A stretch of DNA of 64,000 nucleotides from contig JAEWKH010000001.1 of NCBI GenBank assembly GCA_023386155.1, forward strand, positions 1 through 64,000, written 5' to 3'. Numbering within the stretch: position 1 is the first letter of the stretch; the number at the start of each line of letters is the position of its first letter. A program made the translations under genes and the position numbers. A model generated the notes under the pieces. It did not search any database. It saw only the letters and a list, made by a program, of their open reading frames with translations, and was not told the DNA's origin. Shown in pieces: positions 53,556-62,114 of the stretch. This stretch comes from Pseudomonadota bacterium. Its GTDB lineage: Bacteria > Pseudomonadota > Alphaproteobacteria > Rhizobiales > Beijerinckiaceae.

Positions 53556-54668
53556 ATGAAGAAAAGACCCGCTATTTTGCTGGCAGGCGTCCTGGCCACT
53601 GGGTTGGGGATGGCCGCATTCGTTACGCTTGCCTTTCGCCCGCAGGAAGCCTCTGCCGTGAGCGACCCGAGGCAGGAACCACCGATCGTCAGACTGGTGA
53701 CGGCAGCGCGGGTGACCGGATCCGAACGCAGTTTCACGGGCATCATAGGCGCGAGGGTGCAGAGCAATCTCGGTTTTCGCGTCGCCGGCAAGATCGTGGA
53801 ACGGCTTGTGAATGTCGGTCAGCAGGTCAAAGCCGGTCAGCCGCTGATGCGGATTGACGAAATCGACCTTCGCCTGGCGCTCACGGCGAAGCGCAACGCC
53901 GTTGCCGCAGCACGTGCATCCGTCGTTCAGACGGACGCGGATGAGCGGCGATACGCCAACTTAGTCAGCAACGGATGGGCCTCCCGACAGCGCTATGAGC
54001 AGGCGAAAGCCGCGTTGGATACAGCGGAGGCGCAACTCGCCGCCGCTGAAGCCGAAGCACGGGTCGCCGAGAACGAGGCAACCTACTCGGTCCTGGTGGC
54101 GGACGCGGATGGAACGGTCATCGAAACGCTTGGCGAGCCGGGACAGGTCGTCTCCGCCGGCCAGACCGTGGTTCGGCTTGCCCAGGCTGGCCCCCGTGAA
54201 GCAGTGGTCGCGCTTCCCGAAACGATCCGGCCGGCGATCGGCTCGATGGCCGAGGCCAGCCTGTATGGGGGCGATGGGCGCCGCTTTACGGCGCATCTGC
54301 GGCAATTGTCGGATTCCGCCGACCCCCAAACCCGCACCTACGAGGCTCGCTATGTGCTCGATGGCGAGGCCGCGGGGGCGCCGCTCGGCGCGACGGTGAC
54401 CATTCGGCTGGCAAGCCAGGCGGGTCGGCCGGAAGTCCAGGTGCCGCTCGGGGCCGTACTCGACGACGGCCGCAAGACCGGCGTGTGGGTTTTCGACAGC
54501 GCCGCATCGACCGTGCGATTTCAACCTGTCACGCTTGTACGCGTGACCAGCGAAACAGCCGTGATCTCCGGGCTGAATTCCGGAGAGCCGATTATTTCGC
54601 TCGGCGCTCATCTTCTGCAAGAAGGCGCTCGCGTCCGGACCGCATCTCAGAGCGGGGGTAACCGATGA
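53556..54668 (+). CDS. RND efflux periplasmic adaptor (HlyD/MexA family)
   Basis: 370 residues. An N-terminal membrane or signal segment (PAILLAGVLATGLGMAAFVTLA), a lipoyl-like GFRVAGKIVERLVNVGQQVKAGQPLMRID, a coiled-coil hairpin (AKAALDTAEAQLAAAEAEARVAENEATYS) and beta-barrel/MP domains are present. It links the inner-membrane pump to an outer-membrane channel. ATG 53556 is chosen after the palindromic region. Its stop overlaps the pump start in ATGA, so translation is coupled. No outer-membrane factor gene is present. Confidence 0.9.
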   Translation: MKKRPAILLAGVLATGLGMAAFVTLAFRPQEASAVSDPRQEPPIVRLVTAARVTGSERSFTGIIGARVQSNLGFRVAGKIVERLVNVGQQVKAGQPLMRIDEIDLRLALTAKRNAVAAARASVVQTDADERRYANLVSNGWASRQRYEQAKAALDTAEAQLAAAEAEARVAENEATYSVLVADADGTVIETLGEPGQVVSAGQTVVRLAQAGPREAVVALPETIRPAIGSMAEASLYGGDGRRFTAHLRQLSDSADPQTRTYEARYVLDGEAAGAPLGATVTIRLASQAGRPEVQVPLGAVLDDGRKTGVWVFDSAASTVRFQPVTLVRVTSETAVISGLNSGEPIISLGAHLLQEGARVRTASQSGGNR

Positions 54669-57600
54669 GCCTGAATCTTTCCGCGATCGCCGTCCGCGAA
54701 CGGGCCGTCACCCTCTTCTCGATCCTGCTGCTGGTGGCCGCCGGTGCCTACGCCTTCCTCATGATGGGCCGGGCGGAGGACCCCAACTTCACCATCAAGA
54801 CCCTGACGGTCACGACTGCATGGCCGGGCACGACGGCGCGCGAGATGCAGGATCTCGTCGCCGAACCGCTTGAGAAACGGCTTCAGGAGCTGACCTGGTA
54901 CGACCGGGTCGAAACGACCACACGGCCGGGCTACGTCTATATGACGGTGACGCTGAAGGACAGCACGCCGCCCTCCGCCGTGCAGGAGGAGTTCTACCAA
55001 GCCCGCAAGAAGCTCGGGGATGAAGCGCGCAACCTGCCATCCGGCGTCTTCGGCCCCTTCGTCAACGACGAATATTCGGACGTGAGCTTCGCCCTCTATG
55101 CGCTGAAGGCCAAGGGCATGCCGATGCGCGAACTGGCGAGGCAGGCCGAAGTCATCCGCCAGGACCTTCTGCATGTGCCCGGAGTCAAGAAGATCAACAT
55201 TCTCGGCGAGCGTCCGGAGCAGTTTTTTGTCGAGTTCTCCTTTGCCAAGCTGGCGACCCTCGGCGTCTCCGCGCAGGACATCGTCACCGCCTTGCAGCGG
55301 CAGAACATCGTCACCCCGGCAGGCTCGATCGACACCAAGGGCCCGCGCGTCTTCATCCGGGTCGACGGCGCCTACGACAGCGTCCAAGCGATCGCCGACA
55401 CGCCGATCGTCGCTGCGGGGCGGACGCTGAAGCTCTCCGATATCGCCGAGATCCGCCGTGGCTACGAGGATCCGCCCACCTACCTCATCCGACGCCAGGG
55501 CGAGCCCACCATCATGCTCGCGGCCGTCATGCAAGAGGGCTGGGACGGCCTCGCCCTCGGCAAGGCGCTAGAAGCCAAGACGGCGGCCATCGCGCAAACA
55601 CTTCCTCTCGGAATGACCCTCGACAAGGTGACTGACCAAGCCGTCAACATCACCTCGGCCGTCGATGAATTCATGATGAAGTTCGCAATGGCGCTCGGCG
55701 TCGTGCTGCTGGTGAGCCTGCTCAGCCTCGGCTGGCGCGTCGGCATCGTCGTGGCACTCGCCGTCCCGCTGACGCTCGCCGTCGTCTTCCTCATCATGCT
55801 GGAAACCGGCCGCTTCTTCGACCGCATCACGCTCGGTGCCCTCATCCTGGCGCTTGGCCTGCTCGTGGACGACGCCATTATCGCCATCGAGGTGATGGTG
55901 GTGAAAATGGAAGAGGGCATGGACCGCATAAAGGCGGCCGCCTATGCCTGGAGCCACACCGCGGCGCCAATGCTCTCCGGAACGCTCGTGACCGTCGCGG
56001 GCTTCCTGCCGGTGGGCTTCGCGCGCTCGACGGCCGGCGAATACGCCGGCAACATCTTCTGGGTCGTCGGATTCGCGCTGATCGTCTCCTGGATCGTCGC
56101 GGTGGTCTTCACGCCCTATCTCGGCGTCAAGATGCTGCCCGCGATCAAACCGATTGAAGGCGGGCACCACGCAATTTACGACACACCGAACTATCGGCGT
56201 CTGCGACGGCTCATCACCTTTGCCGTGCGCCACAAGTTCGTCACCTGCGGCATCGTTGGCATCGCCTTCGCGCTTTCCGGTGTCAGCATGGGCGCCGTCA
56301 AACAGCAGTTCTTCCCGACATCCGACCGCCCCGAAGTGCTGGTGGAGGTTCGGCTGCCGGAAGGCACCAGCATCGCGACGACGACCGCCACAGTCGAGAA
56401 GCTCGAACACTGGCTCGACGACCAGCCCGAGGCCAAGATCGTCACGAGCTATGTCGGTCAGGGCGCGCCCCGCTTCTTCTTCGCGATGGCGCCGGAACTG
56501 CCTGATCCTGCCTTCGCCAAGATCGTCGTGCTGACCCCGGACACTGAGGCGCGCGAGGCGTTGAAGCGCCGGCTCCGAGAGGCGGTGTCACAGGGGCTCG
56601 CACCCGAGGCCTATGTGCGCGTCACTCAGCTTGTGTTCGGACCCTACACCCCGTTCCCGGTCGAGTTCCGGGTCATGGGACCTGATCCGGCGCAACTGTA
56701 CGCGATCTCTGAAAAAGCCCTCGACATCATGCGGGGCGTCCCGGACGTGCGGCAGGCCAACCGCGATTGGGGCAACCGCTCGCCCGTGTTGCGCTTCATT
56801 CCGGATCAGGATCGCCTGAACCTCATCGGCCTCTCACCGGCGGAGGTGGGCCAGCAGCTCCAGTTCCTGCTCACCGGCATCGCTGTCACGCAGGTCCGCG
56901 AGGACATCCGAAACGTACCCATCGTCGCACGCAGCGCCGGCGGCGAGCGGCTGGATCCGACGCGTCTGGCGGATTTCTCACTGATGAGCCGGGACGGCCG
57001 CCAGATTCCGCTCGACCAGATCGGCCATTCGGCAGTGCATCTGGAGGAGCCGATCCTGAAGCGCCGTGACCGCACGCCTGTCATCACGATCCGCTCGGAC
57101 ATCAATGAGGCGACCCAGCCGCCGGAGGTGTCCAAGCAGATCATGACGGCCCTTCAGCCGCTGATCGCATCCCTTCCGGCCGGCTACCGGATCGAGATGG
57201 GCGGTTCGATCGAGGAGGCGGCCAAGGCCAACGCCGCGCTGGCAAAGATCTTCCCGGCGATGATCGCCGTCACGCTGATCGTCATCATGCTGCAGGTGCG
57301 ATCCTTCTCGACAATGGCCATGGTGCTGCTGACGGCGCCGCTTGGCCTCGTCGGCGTCGTGCCGATGTTGCTCACCTTCAACCAGCCCTTCGGATTCAAC
57401 GCCATTCTGGGCCTGATCGGACTGGCCGGCATCCTGATGCGCAATACGCTGATCCTGACCGAACAGATCAAGGAGAATCGTGCTGCCGGCCTCGACGCCT
57501 ATCACGCCGTCATCGAGGCCACGGTGCAACGCACGAGGCCCGTGATCCTGACTGCACTTGCCGCTGTGCTGGCCTTCATCCCCCTCACGCACTCAGTCTT

Positions 57601-57787
57601 CTGGGGATCGATGGCTTACACGCTGATTGGTGGCACGGCGGTCGGCACGGTGCTGATCCTGCTCTTCCTGCCGGCCCTCTATGCGGCGTGGTTCCGGATC
57701 AAGCCTGAGGTCGTCGATGAGGACCATGAGGCACTGCAAGGCACTGAGCCGCAAAGACTGCCCGACGTTGCCGTGGCAGCGGAATAG
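54665..57787 (+). CDS. RND-family multidrug/efflux inner-membrane transporter
   Basis: 1040 residues, full length for the HAE-type RND pumps. TM1 is ERAVTLFSILLLVAAGAYAFL; the proton-relay helix is LGLLVDDAIIAIEVM with paired Asp; the porter and docking domains are present twice, and a second helical bundle follows. It exports substrates from the periplasm or membrane to outside with a TolC-type partner supplied in trans. The ATGA overlap with the adaptor gene shows operon organisation under the divergent TetR regulator. Confidence 0.92.
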   Translation: MSLNLSAIAVRERAVTLFSILLLVAAGAYAFLMMGRAEDPNFTIKTLTVTTAWPGTTAREMQDLVAEPLEKRLQELTWYDRVETTTRPGYVYMTVTLKDSTPPSAVQEEFYQARKKLGDEARNLPSGVFGPFVNDEYSDVSFALYALKAKGMPMRELARQAEVIRQDLLHVPGVKKINILGERPEQFFVEFSFAKLATLGVSAQDIVTALQRQNIVTPAGSIDTKGPRVFIRVDGAYDSVQAIADTPIVAAGRTLKLSDIAEIRRGYEDPPTYLIRRQGEPTIMLAAVMQEGWDGLALGKALEAKTAAIAQTLPLGMTLDKVTDQAVNITSAVDEFMMKFAMALGVVLLVSLLSLGWRVGIVVALAVPLTLAVVFLIMLETGRFFDRITLGALILALGLLVDDAIIAIEVMVVKMEEGMDRIKAAAYAWSHTAAPMLSGTLVTVAGFLPVGFARSTAGEYAGNIFWVVGFALIVSWIVAVVFTPYLGVKMLPAIKPIEGGHHAIYDTPNYRRLRRLITFAVRHKFVTCGIVGIAFALSGVSMGAVKQQFFPTSDRPEVLVEVRLPEGTSIATTTATVEKLEHWLDDQPEAKIVTSYVGQGAPRFFFAMAPELPDPAFAKIVVLTPDTEAREALKRRLREAVSQGLAPEAYVRVTQLVFGPYTPFPVEFRVMGPDPAQLYAISEKALDIMRGVPDVRQANRDWGNRSPVLRFIPDQDRLNLIGLSPAEVGQQLQFLLTGIAVTQVREDIRNVPIVARSAGGERLDPTRLADFSLMSRDGRQIPLDQIGHSAVHLEEPILKRRDRTPVITIRSDINEATQPPEVSKQIMTALQPLIASLPAGYRIEMGGSIEEAAKANAALAKIFPAMIAVTLIVIMLQVRSFSTMAMVLLTAPLGLVGVVPMLLTFNQPFGFNAILGLIGLAGILMRNTLILTEQIKENRAAGLDAYHAVIEATVQRTRPVILTALAAVLAFIPLTHSVFWGSMAYTLIGGTAVGTVLILLFLPALYAAWFRIKPEVVDEDHEALQGTEPQRLPDVAVAAE

Positions 57788-57824
57788 CGTGGATCTGAGA
57801 GTGTCCGAAAGACGAGGAAGAAAG

Positions 57825-57989
57825 ATGAAGTGGTTTCTGGAGAGGATGCGTTTGTATTCCGAGGCGCTTTCCGGCCTCGATGATGCGAGAGGCGAACACT
57901 TGCACTATCTGGAAGCCCGGGTGCGGCGCCTGGAGAGCGAGATTGCTCGTCTTGAGGTCCTCGTCGAGGCGCTTCGGCACCGCGGCTGA
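57825..57989 (+). CDS. Small coiled-coil protein after the RND pump (54 aa)
   Basis: MKWFLERMRLYSEALSGLDDARGEHLHYLEARVRRLESEIARLEVLVEALRHRG: an amphipathic heptad pattern through the second half, with no membrane helix. GAGGAAG lies before ATG 57825. It lies 37 bp after the pump gene and is likely co-transcribed. Function unknown; an accessory or regulatory small protein is possible. Confidence 0.55.
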   Translation: MKWFLERMRLYSEALSGLDDARGEHLHYLEARVRRLESEIARLEVLVEALRHRG

Positions 57990-58087
57990 AACGGAGATTG
58001 CTGCTGTCGGATTGAGGTTACGGGTTTAGGGAAGGACCGCTCATGGCACAACGCTGAAATCCGCAGGATGTCAGCGAATTGGTCTAA

Positions 58088-58113
58088 CGCACCCGTTCAA
58101 GTGAACGGGTGCG
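58088..58113 (+). terminator. Hairpin terminator at the end of the efflux cargo
   Basis: A perfect 11-bp stem (CGCACCCGTTC with its complement) with loop AAGT. There is no T run. It may also mark the right edge of the cargo. Confidence 0.6.
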
Positions 58114-58205
58114 CCGTCTGGCTCCACCCAAGATCCGCCACCACCATACCGGGACCTTGCGCCGGATTTTCATGCCTGGGCACCGGTTCCCTTTACTGGC
58201 GACAC

Positions 58206-58541
58206 TCAACGCTAGGGGGCGGCTAAAGGCGGGATAGTGTTGACCCTAGTGTTGACCGCTAAACCCTTGAAAGCAAAGGAATTAAATCACCACTCAACAC
58301 TATCAACACTATCAACACTATATTTTAAAAGTTTATATGTAATAGAGAGAGCAGTCATGACGCATGGAGCTCGGTCGCCTGACAACCCTTCATCACGCCC
58401 TCGTATATATATAGGGTTGTGAGGTGCCCTGTTTTTAGTGTTGTAGTGTTGAGAATGTCCTGGAGGCCAGTATTCATGCGGGTTTCAGGCAACACACTAG
58501 GTAAATATCAAGTGTTGAGTAGTGTCGAAATGAAGTGTTGA
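58206..58541. repeat. Iteron array (TAGTGTTGA), probable replication origin
   Basis: The 9-mer TAGTGTTGA occurs at 58235 and 58247. Three abutting reverse copies (TCAACACTA) start at 58294, 58303 and 58312, and another forward copy is at 58444. One-mismatch copies lie at 58206 (reverse), 58436, 58510, 58520 and 58533: about eleven in 340 bp. An AT-rich stretch at 58321-58350 and TATATATATA near 58404-58413 could be the unwinding region. This is the layout of an iteron or crr-type origin for a P4-alpha-like primase-helicase. Confidence 0.75.
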
Positions 58542-58819
58542 GGCTCCACCAGGGGCGCGGATGGACCGCTGCGGCCCCAACACAAGGGTGTGCCGGCCAC
58601 CGCGAGCTGTTCGGCCTCGTAGCCGGAACTGACTTCAAGATCGACCTTATTGGCCGCCTGTCGCGTGTTCCAGGCGCGGTGAAGGCGGAGGAGGGGCAAC
58701 CTGGGTCGAAGGCTCGGTTTGCGAGCAACCGGCCGCAACGGTACCTCGCGATCCCGCTGGGAACGATTGCCGGCGGGGAGGGCCGCGGCGTCGATGCGGC
58801 GGATGACCTGCCCATCTGA
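58535..58819 (+). CDS. Possible small protein downstream of the iterons
   Basis: An open frame from GTG 58535 with protein-like content (VAGTDFKIDLIGRLSRVPGAVKAEEG; RFASNRPQRYLAIPLGTIAGGEG). It overlaps the last iteron. A strong U-tracted terminator 45 bp after its stop, in the same direction, supports real plus-strand transcription. The ribosome site is weak and there is no recognised domain; it may be the 3' part of a longer lost gene. Confidence 0.4.
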   Translation: MLRLHQGRGWTAAAPTQGCAGHRELFGLVAGTDFKIDLIGRLSRVPGAVKAEEGQPGSKARFASNRPQRYLAIPLGTIAGGEGRGVDAADDLPI

Positions 58820-58863
58820 TCTTTGAGACGCCCGGCCGTGGACGCCGGTATGTGTATGGCTTG

Positions 58864-58890
58864 AGGCGACCTGCAATGGGTCGCCTTTTC
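58864..58890 (+). terminator. Intrinsic terminator with U-tract
   Basis: AGGCGACC (58864-58871) pairs with GGTCGCCT (58879-58886) and is followed by TTTTC-rich sequence. It ends the transcript of the preceding small frame. Confidence 0.7.
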
Positions 58891-58988
58891 ATTTTCCATG
58901 GCCTCAGATGGGCGATCGGTTATATCAGGCACACTAGGTGCGGGCCTCGGAGCTCCGAACTCATCTGAATGCCTTGGAGGTGCTGATC

Positions 58989-59291
58989 GTGCGTCACACT
59001 ACAACCCAGTCGACAGAGACGGTCTCAGACATCACCTGTGATGTTTGCGGTCGAAGCACCAGCGTGGAAGGCTTCGGCTGTCAGTATGGCACCCTGCAGG
59101 CCCACTGGGGCTACGGTTCGAAGCACGATGGGGAGCGCTACGAGGTTCATCTCTGTGAGTCCTGCTTCTTTGGCACGCTAGGCATGCTGCGCCGCGACCG
59201 CATGGTGAACACGATGTTCGATGAGGGGACGAAGGCATCCGATGAAACCTTTGGACTTGTCGGGAGGGAGGATTTCTCGGGCGAGAGGTGA
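58989..59291 (+). CDS. Small zinc-ribbon-like protein (100 aa)
   Basis: GTG 58989 follows TTGGAGGTGCTGATC. Two Cys pairs (ITCDVCGRS and HLCESCFFG) enclose a Gly/Tyr-rich segment (GCQYGTLQAHWGYGSKHDGERY), consistent with a structural zinc knuckle. Proteins of this look occur as unknowns in proteobacterial phages and satellites. No function is assigned. Confidence 0.65.
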   Translation: MRHTTTQSTETVSDITCDVCGRSTSVEGFGCQYGTLQAHWGYGSKHDGERYEVHLCESCFFGTLGMLRRDRMVNTMFDEGTKASDETFGLVGREDFSGER

Positions 59292-59392
59292 CCTGTCATC
59301 TGCCGCTGATCGGCACGGCGGGCACATAGCGACCTACCGTTTCCATGCAAATACGTGACATGTGACCAGGGTAGTGATGGCACACTATCCGC

Positions 59393-59920
59393 ATGACCAG
59401 ACAACACGAACACCAGCGGCCTGACGACCTTCACGCAATGCGTGACGCAGCCAGGGTGCTGTATGAATCTCGACCCGACCTCACCTTCGAGCAGGTTGCC
59501 AAGGAGACTGGCGTATCCAGGCGCACCATCATGCGCTGGAGCGCTGTCGATGGCGGCTGGAAGAAAGCTGGTGGGCCGATCATCAGCGCTCGTGCGCACG
59601 AGGCCGCTGACAGGATCGCCAAGGCAGTCGAACATGCCGGGCCGGATGCCGGCGAGGCAGCCAAGCAGGCCGCGACCGACGCTGCACGGATCGAGGCCTC
59701 GGTGGACGAGCGTGCCCAGGTGCTGGTGAAGCATCGCTCTGAGTGGGGCATCGTGCGCGGCCTAGTGGCCGAGGCGGTGCGCAGCCGTGACGGCGCGAAG
59801 GCGCGCTTGGCCGTCGACGTCGGCCGCGCTCTGAAGTTCGCCCAGGATGGCGAGCGCAAGGCCTGGGGTTTGGATGTCGAGGCCCAATCCAACGCTATTG
59901 TCGTTATTGAGAGGAACTGA
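59393..59920 (+). CDS. Helix-turn-helix protein, possible terminase small-subunit-like
   Basis: 175 residues. Near the N-terminus LTFEQVAKETGVSRRTIMRWSA is a clear HTH, followed by a long Ala/Glu-rich helical region (AADRIAKAVEHAGPDAGEAAKQAATDAARIEASVDERAQVL). This layout is seen in small terminase or packaging proteins and in phage DNA-binding proteins. The next gene starts 2 bp after its stop, so the two are an operon. The packaging role is an inference. Confidence 0.55.
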   Translation: MTRQHEHQRPDDLHAMRDAARVLYESRPDLTFEQVAKETGVSRRTIMRWSAVDGGWKKAGGPIISARAHEAADRIAKAVEHAGPDAGEAAKQAATDAARIEASVDERAQVLVKHRSEWGIVRGLVAEAVRSRDGAKARLAVDVGRALKFAQDGERKAWGLDVEAQSNAIVVIERN

Positions 59921-59922
59921 AC

Positions 59923-60210
59923 GTGCTCGAAGGAAATCCATTCTGGCGCGCCCCGCGCCGCACTGAGTACCTGGTGCACCAGGAGCTCCATGCGCTCCTG
60001 CTCCATCTGTACAACCCAGCTGACCATCGTCTCGACCTGGACGCCTTCCTGGCAGACCTGGCTGGCGATCAGCTGGAGCTGGCCAGCGAGATCCTGGAGA
60101 ACTACCGCGAGGGTGGTCGCACCGATGCCGGGTTCGTGCTGCTGGCCTCCTCCCTGGAGACGGCGACCCGGAAAGTCGAGCGCGAGTACAGCGCTGATCG
60201 GCCTATGTGA
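59923..60210 (+). CDS. Hypothetical protein (95 aa) coupled to the HTH gene
   Basis: GTG 59923 starts an acidic helical protein (RTEYLVHQELHALLLHLYNPADHRLDLDAFLADLAGDQLELASEILENYREGG). The start lies 2 bp after the preceding stop, giving strong translational coupling. Its 3' end overlaps the convergent gene at 60203 by 8 bp. No domain is recognised. Confidence 0.6.
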   Translation: MLEGNPFWRAPRRTEYLVHQELHALLLHLYNPADHRLDLDAFLADLAGDQLELASEILENYREGGRTDAGFVLLASSLETATRKVEREYSADRPM

Positions 60211-61264
60211 ACCAGCCGACCAGGACGGCGCCGGCGATGATGAGGGCAACACACACGATCGCTATCCTGAGCCGATTGATGCCTGCGCTCCGTTTCGGCG
60301 AGTGAGGTCTGACATTAGAGTCGGCAGTTGGCTCCGACTCGTTGGATAGCCCGGCAAAGAGCTCGTGCAGTTCGTCGCGCGCACCGACGAGCAGTGTTGC
60401 CGCGAACGATAGGCACAGTGAGGTGTAGTTCTCTTCGATCTCGCTGGGTAGGCCGCGCCCACGTTCCGCGTTCTCGCCGCCCATGCGGTAGAACGACATG
60501 GGGAGCCCATGGACGTGCTGGGAGAACAACACGTGCAGGTACTTGAAGGTGCTTCGTCCGACACCAGCGCGCTCGGCCACATCCTCAAGTGGATATAGGT
60601 AGGCGTCACGCCCCTTGAGGAACTTCTTCTGTTGCTTCTCCGGCAGCGCGGTGAAGAAGCTGTTTGAGGTCAGCCGCTGTCGCAGTTCGTCGGCTTGGGT
60701 GTTGAAGCCGTCCAAGTCTGGCGCTGCTCTTCCTGTCATCTCTTCTTGAGCCTCGAAGAGACGGATGCGGGCGACGCAGTCATGCAGGTTGAACAGGTTC
60801 CACCGACACTCCCATTCCTCAGGCGAACACGGATCGACGCAGAGATAGAAGAACGCCAGCCGCGTCTCGAGCATGGAGCGCACAACACCGGTGAGGGAAC
60901 CGTAGTCCCAGTGTTCAATCACCTTCGTGGCCCAAGGTGATAGCGGACAGAAGATCGCGAGTGTCACGCCCTTTGTGACCAGGCTCGTGAATAGGACTGA
61001 GGCGTAGAAGTGCTTTGAAGTAGGAGAGCGGATACCTCCGTACTGCCGGGACACGTGAATGCACTCGCGAACCACGTTATCGAGAGCATTGAGGCGCTGC
61101 AGATACTCCTCTGACGGCTCTGGTCCCACCTGACCTGCATCCCGTATGTCATCCAAAGTCGAAGCGGCCATGTGTTTTTCCATCTGGTCGGGACCTGCCG
61201 ACTCCACAAGCGTCTTACCCGCAACGACTGTGGCGGGAGGGATCGAGGGGAGCCATTCCAGCAT
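60203..61264 (-). CDS. Uncharacterised protein with C-terminal membrane anchor (353 aa)
   Basis: A mostly helical cytoplasmic region contains SKHFYASVLFTSLVTKGVTLAIF, HWDYGSLTGVVRSMLETRLAFFYLCVDP, WNLFNLHDC and a HVHGLPMSFYRMGG motif with paired His. It resembles the HxxxR-poor DUF5677-like helical proteins only loosely. The end is a single membrane helix (LRIAIVCVALIIAGAVLVGWF). It is oriented against its neighbours, as accessory 'moron' or defence genes in satellites often are. The function is unknown. Alternative starts within the first 40 residues are possible. Confidence 0.65.
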   Translation of the reverse strand: MLEWLPSIPPATVVAGKTLVESAGPDQMEKHMAASTLDDIRDAGQVGPEPSEEYLQRLNALDNVVRECIHVSRQYGGIRSPTSKHFYASVLFTSLVTKGVTLAIFCPLSPWATKVIEHWDYGSLTGVVRSMLETRLAFFYLCVDPCSPEEWECRWNLFNLHDCVARIRLFEAQEEMTGRAAPDLDGFNTQADELRQRLTSNSFFTALPEKQQKKFLKGRDAYLYPLEDVAERAGVGRSTFKYLHVLFSQHVHGLPMSFYRMGGENAERGRGLPSEIEENYTSLCLSFAATLLVGARDELHELFAGLSNESEPTADSNVRPHSPKRSAGINRLRIAIVCVALIIAGAVLVGWFT

Positions 61265-61327
61265 GCTTAGCTACGAGGTAGCCGATGCGGTGTCGAGAGG
61301 TGGCGCGAGGCTGACTTTCCGGAAGCG

Positions 61328-61441
61328 TGGCCAATTTGGTTGATCAAAAATGATGTGGCCAAATAGGATCGGGCAGCGGACTAATTGACCAATCTTGGCC
61401 GTTATGGCAGAATGGGTCTACTCAAATTGACCATGGTTGCC
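61328..61441. repeat. Repeated motifs upstream of the resolvase (possible res/operator region)
   Basis: AATTGACCA occurs at 61383-61391 and 61425-61433. TGGCCAA-type words occur at about 61328 and 61356, and related inverted words (TTTGGTTGATCA near 61334-61345, GGTTGCCAAAT near 61435-61445) lie around them. The cluster sits directly before the serine recombinase, where resolution sites and autoregulatory operators normally lie. Confidence 0.5.
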
Positions 61442-61445
61442 AAAT

Positions 61446-62078
61446 ATGTCCGCCCTCAAGATCGCTCGCATCTATCTCCGTGTGTCCACCGACCAGCAGG
61501 ACCTGGAGCGCCAAGAAGCCATCGTCGCCAACGCCAAGGCCGCCGGCTATTACGTGGCGGGGGTCTATCGAGAGAAGGCCTCTGGCGCCCGTGCTGACCG
61601 CCCTGAGCTGCTGCGCATGATCGCAGACCTCCAGCCGGACGAGGTGGTGATCGCCGAGAAGATCGACCGCATCAGCCGCTTGCCGCTGTCTGAGGCCGAG
61701 AAGCTGATCGACACCATCAGGTTCAAAGGCGCACGGCTGGCCATCCCGGGCGTGGTCGACTTGTCCGAGCTGGCTGCCGCTTCCGATGGCATAGCTAAGG
61801 TGGTGCTTGAGAGCGTTCAGGACATGCTCCTGAAGCTGGCCCTCCAGATGGCTCGCGATGACTATGAGACCCGCCGCGAACGCCAGGAGCAGGGAATCGC
61901 GATCGCCAAGAGCAGAGGCACCTACACGGGCCGCAAGGCTGACACCGCTCGCCATGAGCTGATCCGAAACCTGCGCGCGGCCGGCAAGAGCATCGCCGAG
62001 ACGGCTCGCCTGGCGAAGTGCAGCACGGGCCTGGTCAAGCTAGTGACGAAGTCAGTCGCTACCGAGAAGGCCGAATGA
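61446..62078 (+). CDS. Serine recombinase/resolvase
   Basis: 210 residues. IARIYLRVSTDQQDLERQEA holds the catalytic Ser and Arg, with VIAEKIDRISRLPLSEAEKLI and GARLAIPGVVDLS following. The C-terminal HTH is IRNLRAAGKSIAETARLAKCSTGLVKLV. It is of small resolvase/invertase size. It may resolve element dimers formed during iteron replication or act as an invertase. ATG 61446 gives the normal N-terminus; an in-frame TTG lies three codons upstream. Confidence 0.88.
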   Translation: MSALKIARIYLRVSTDQQDLERQEAIVANAKAAGYYVAGVYREKASGARADRPELLRMIADLQPDEVVIAEKIDRISRLPLSEAEKLIDTIRFKGARLAIPGVVDLSELAAASDGIAKVVLESVQDMLLKLALQMARDDYETRRERQEQGIAIAKSRGTYTGRKADTARHELIRNLRAAGKSIAETARLAKCSTGLVKLVTKSVATEKAE

Positions 62079-62114
62079 CCGACGAGGACCAAGAGATCTC
62101 CATGGCTGCCTAAC

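Larger units (their letters stand above)
48186..58080. other. Cargo segment inserted between primase and origin
   Basis: Starting just after the primase stop, the genes change from satellite type to a chromosome-like alphaproteobacterial set: SDR, FabF, methyltransferase, FAD oxidoreductase, TetR and RND pump. Satellite-type sequence resumes with the iterons near 58,200. Terminal inverted repeats or target duplications were not found by eye, so the exact edges and mechanism are unknown. Left-edge bases 48186-48432 hold only short doubtful open frames. Confidence 0.55.

Noticed and set aside
58237..58422. Small open frame with repeated Ser-Thr-Leu
   Set aside because: It is created by translation of the iteron repeats and is not a gene.
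58206..58541. CRISPR array interpretation of the repeats
   Set aside because: Repeats are 9 bp, abutting or irregularly spaced and in both orientations, with no unique spacers and no cas genes.
58474..58932. 152-residue minus-strand frame over the iteron/terminator region
   Set aside because: It would read against the U-tracted terminator at 58864-58890 and across the iterons; the plus-strand frame is the better candidate.
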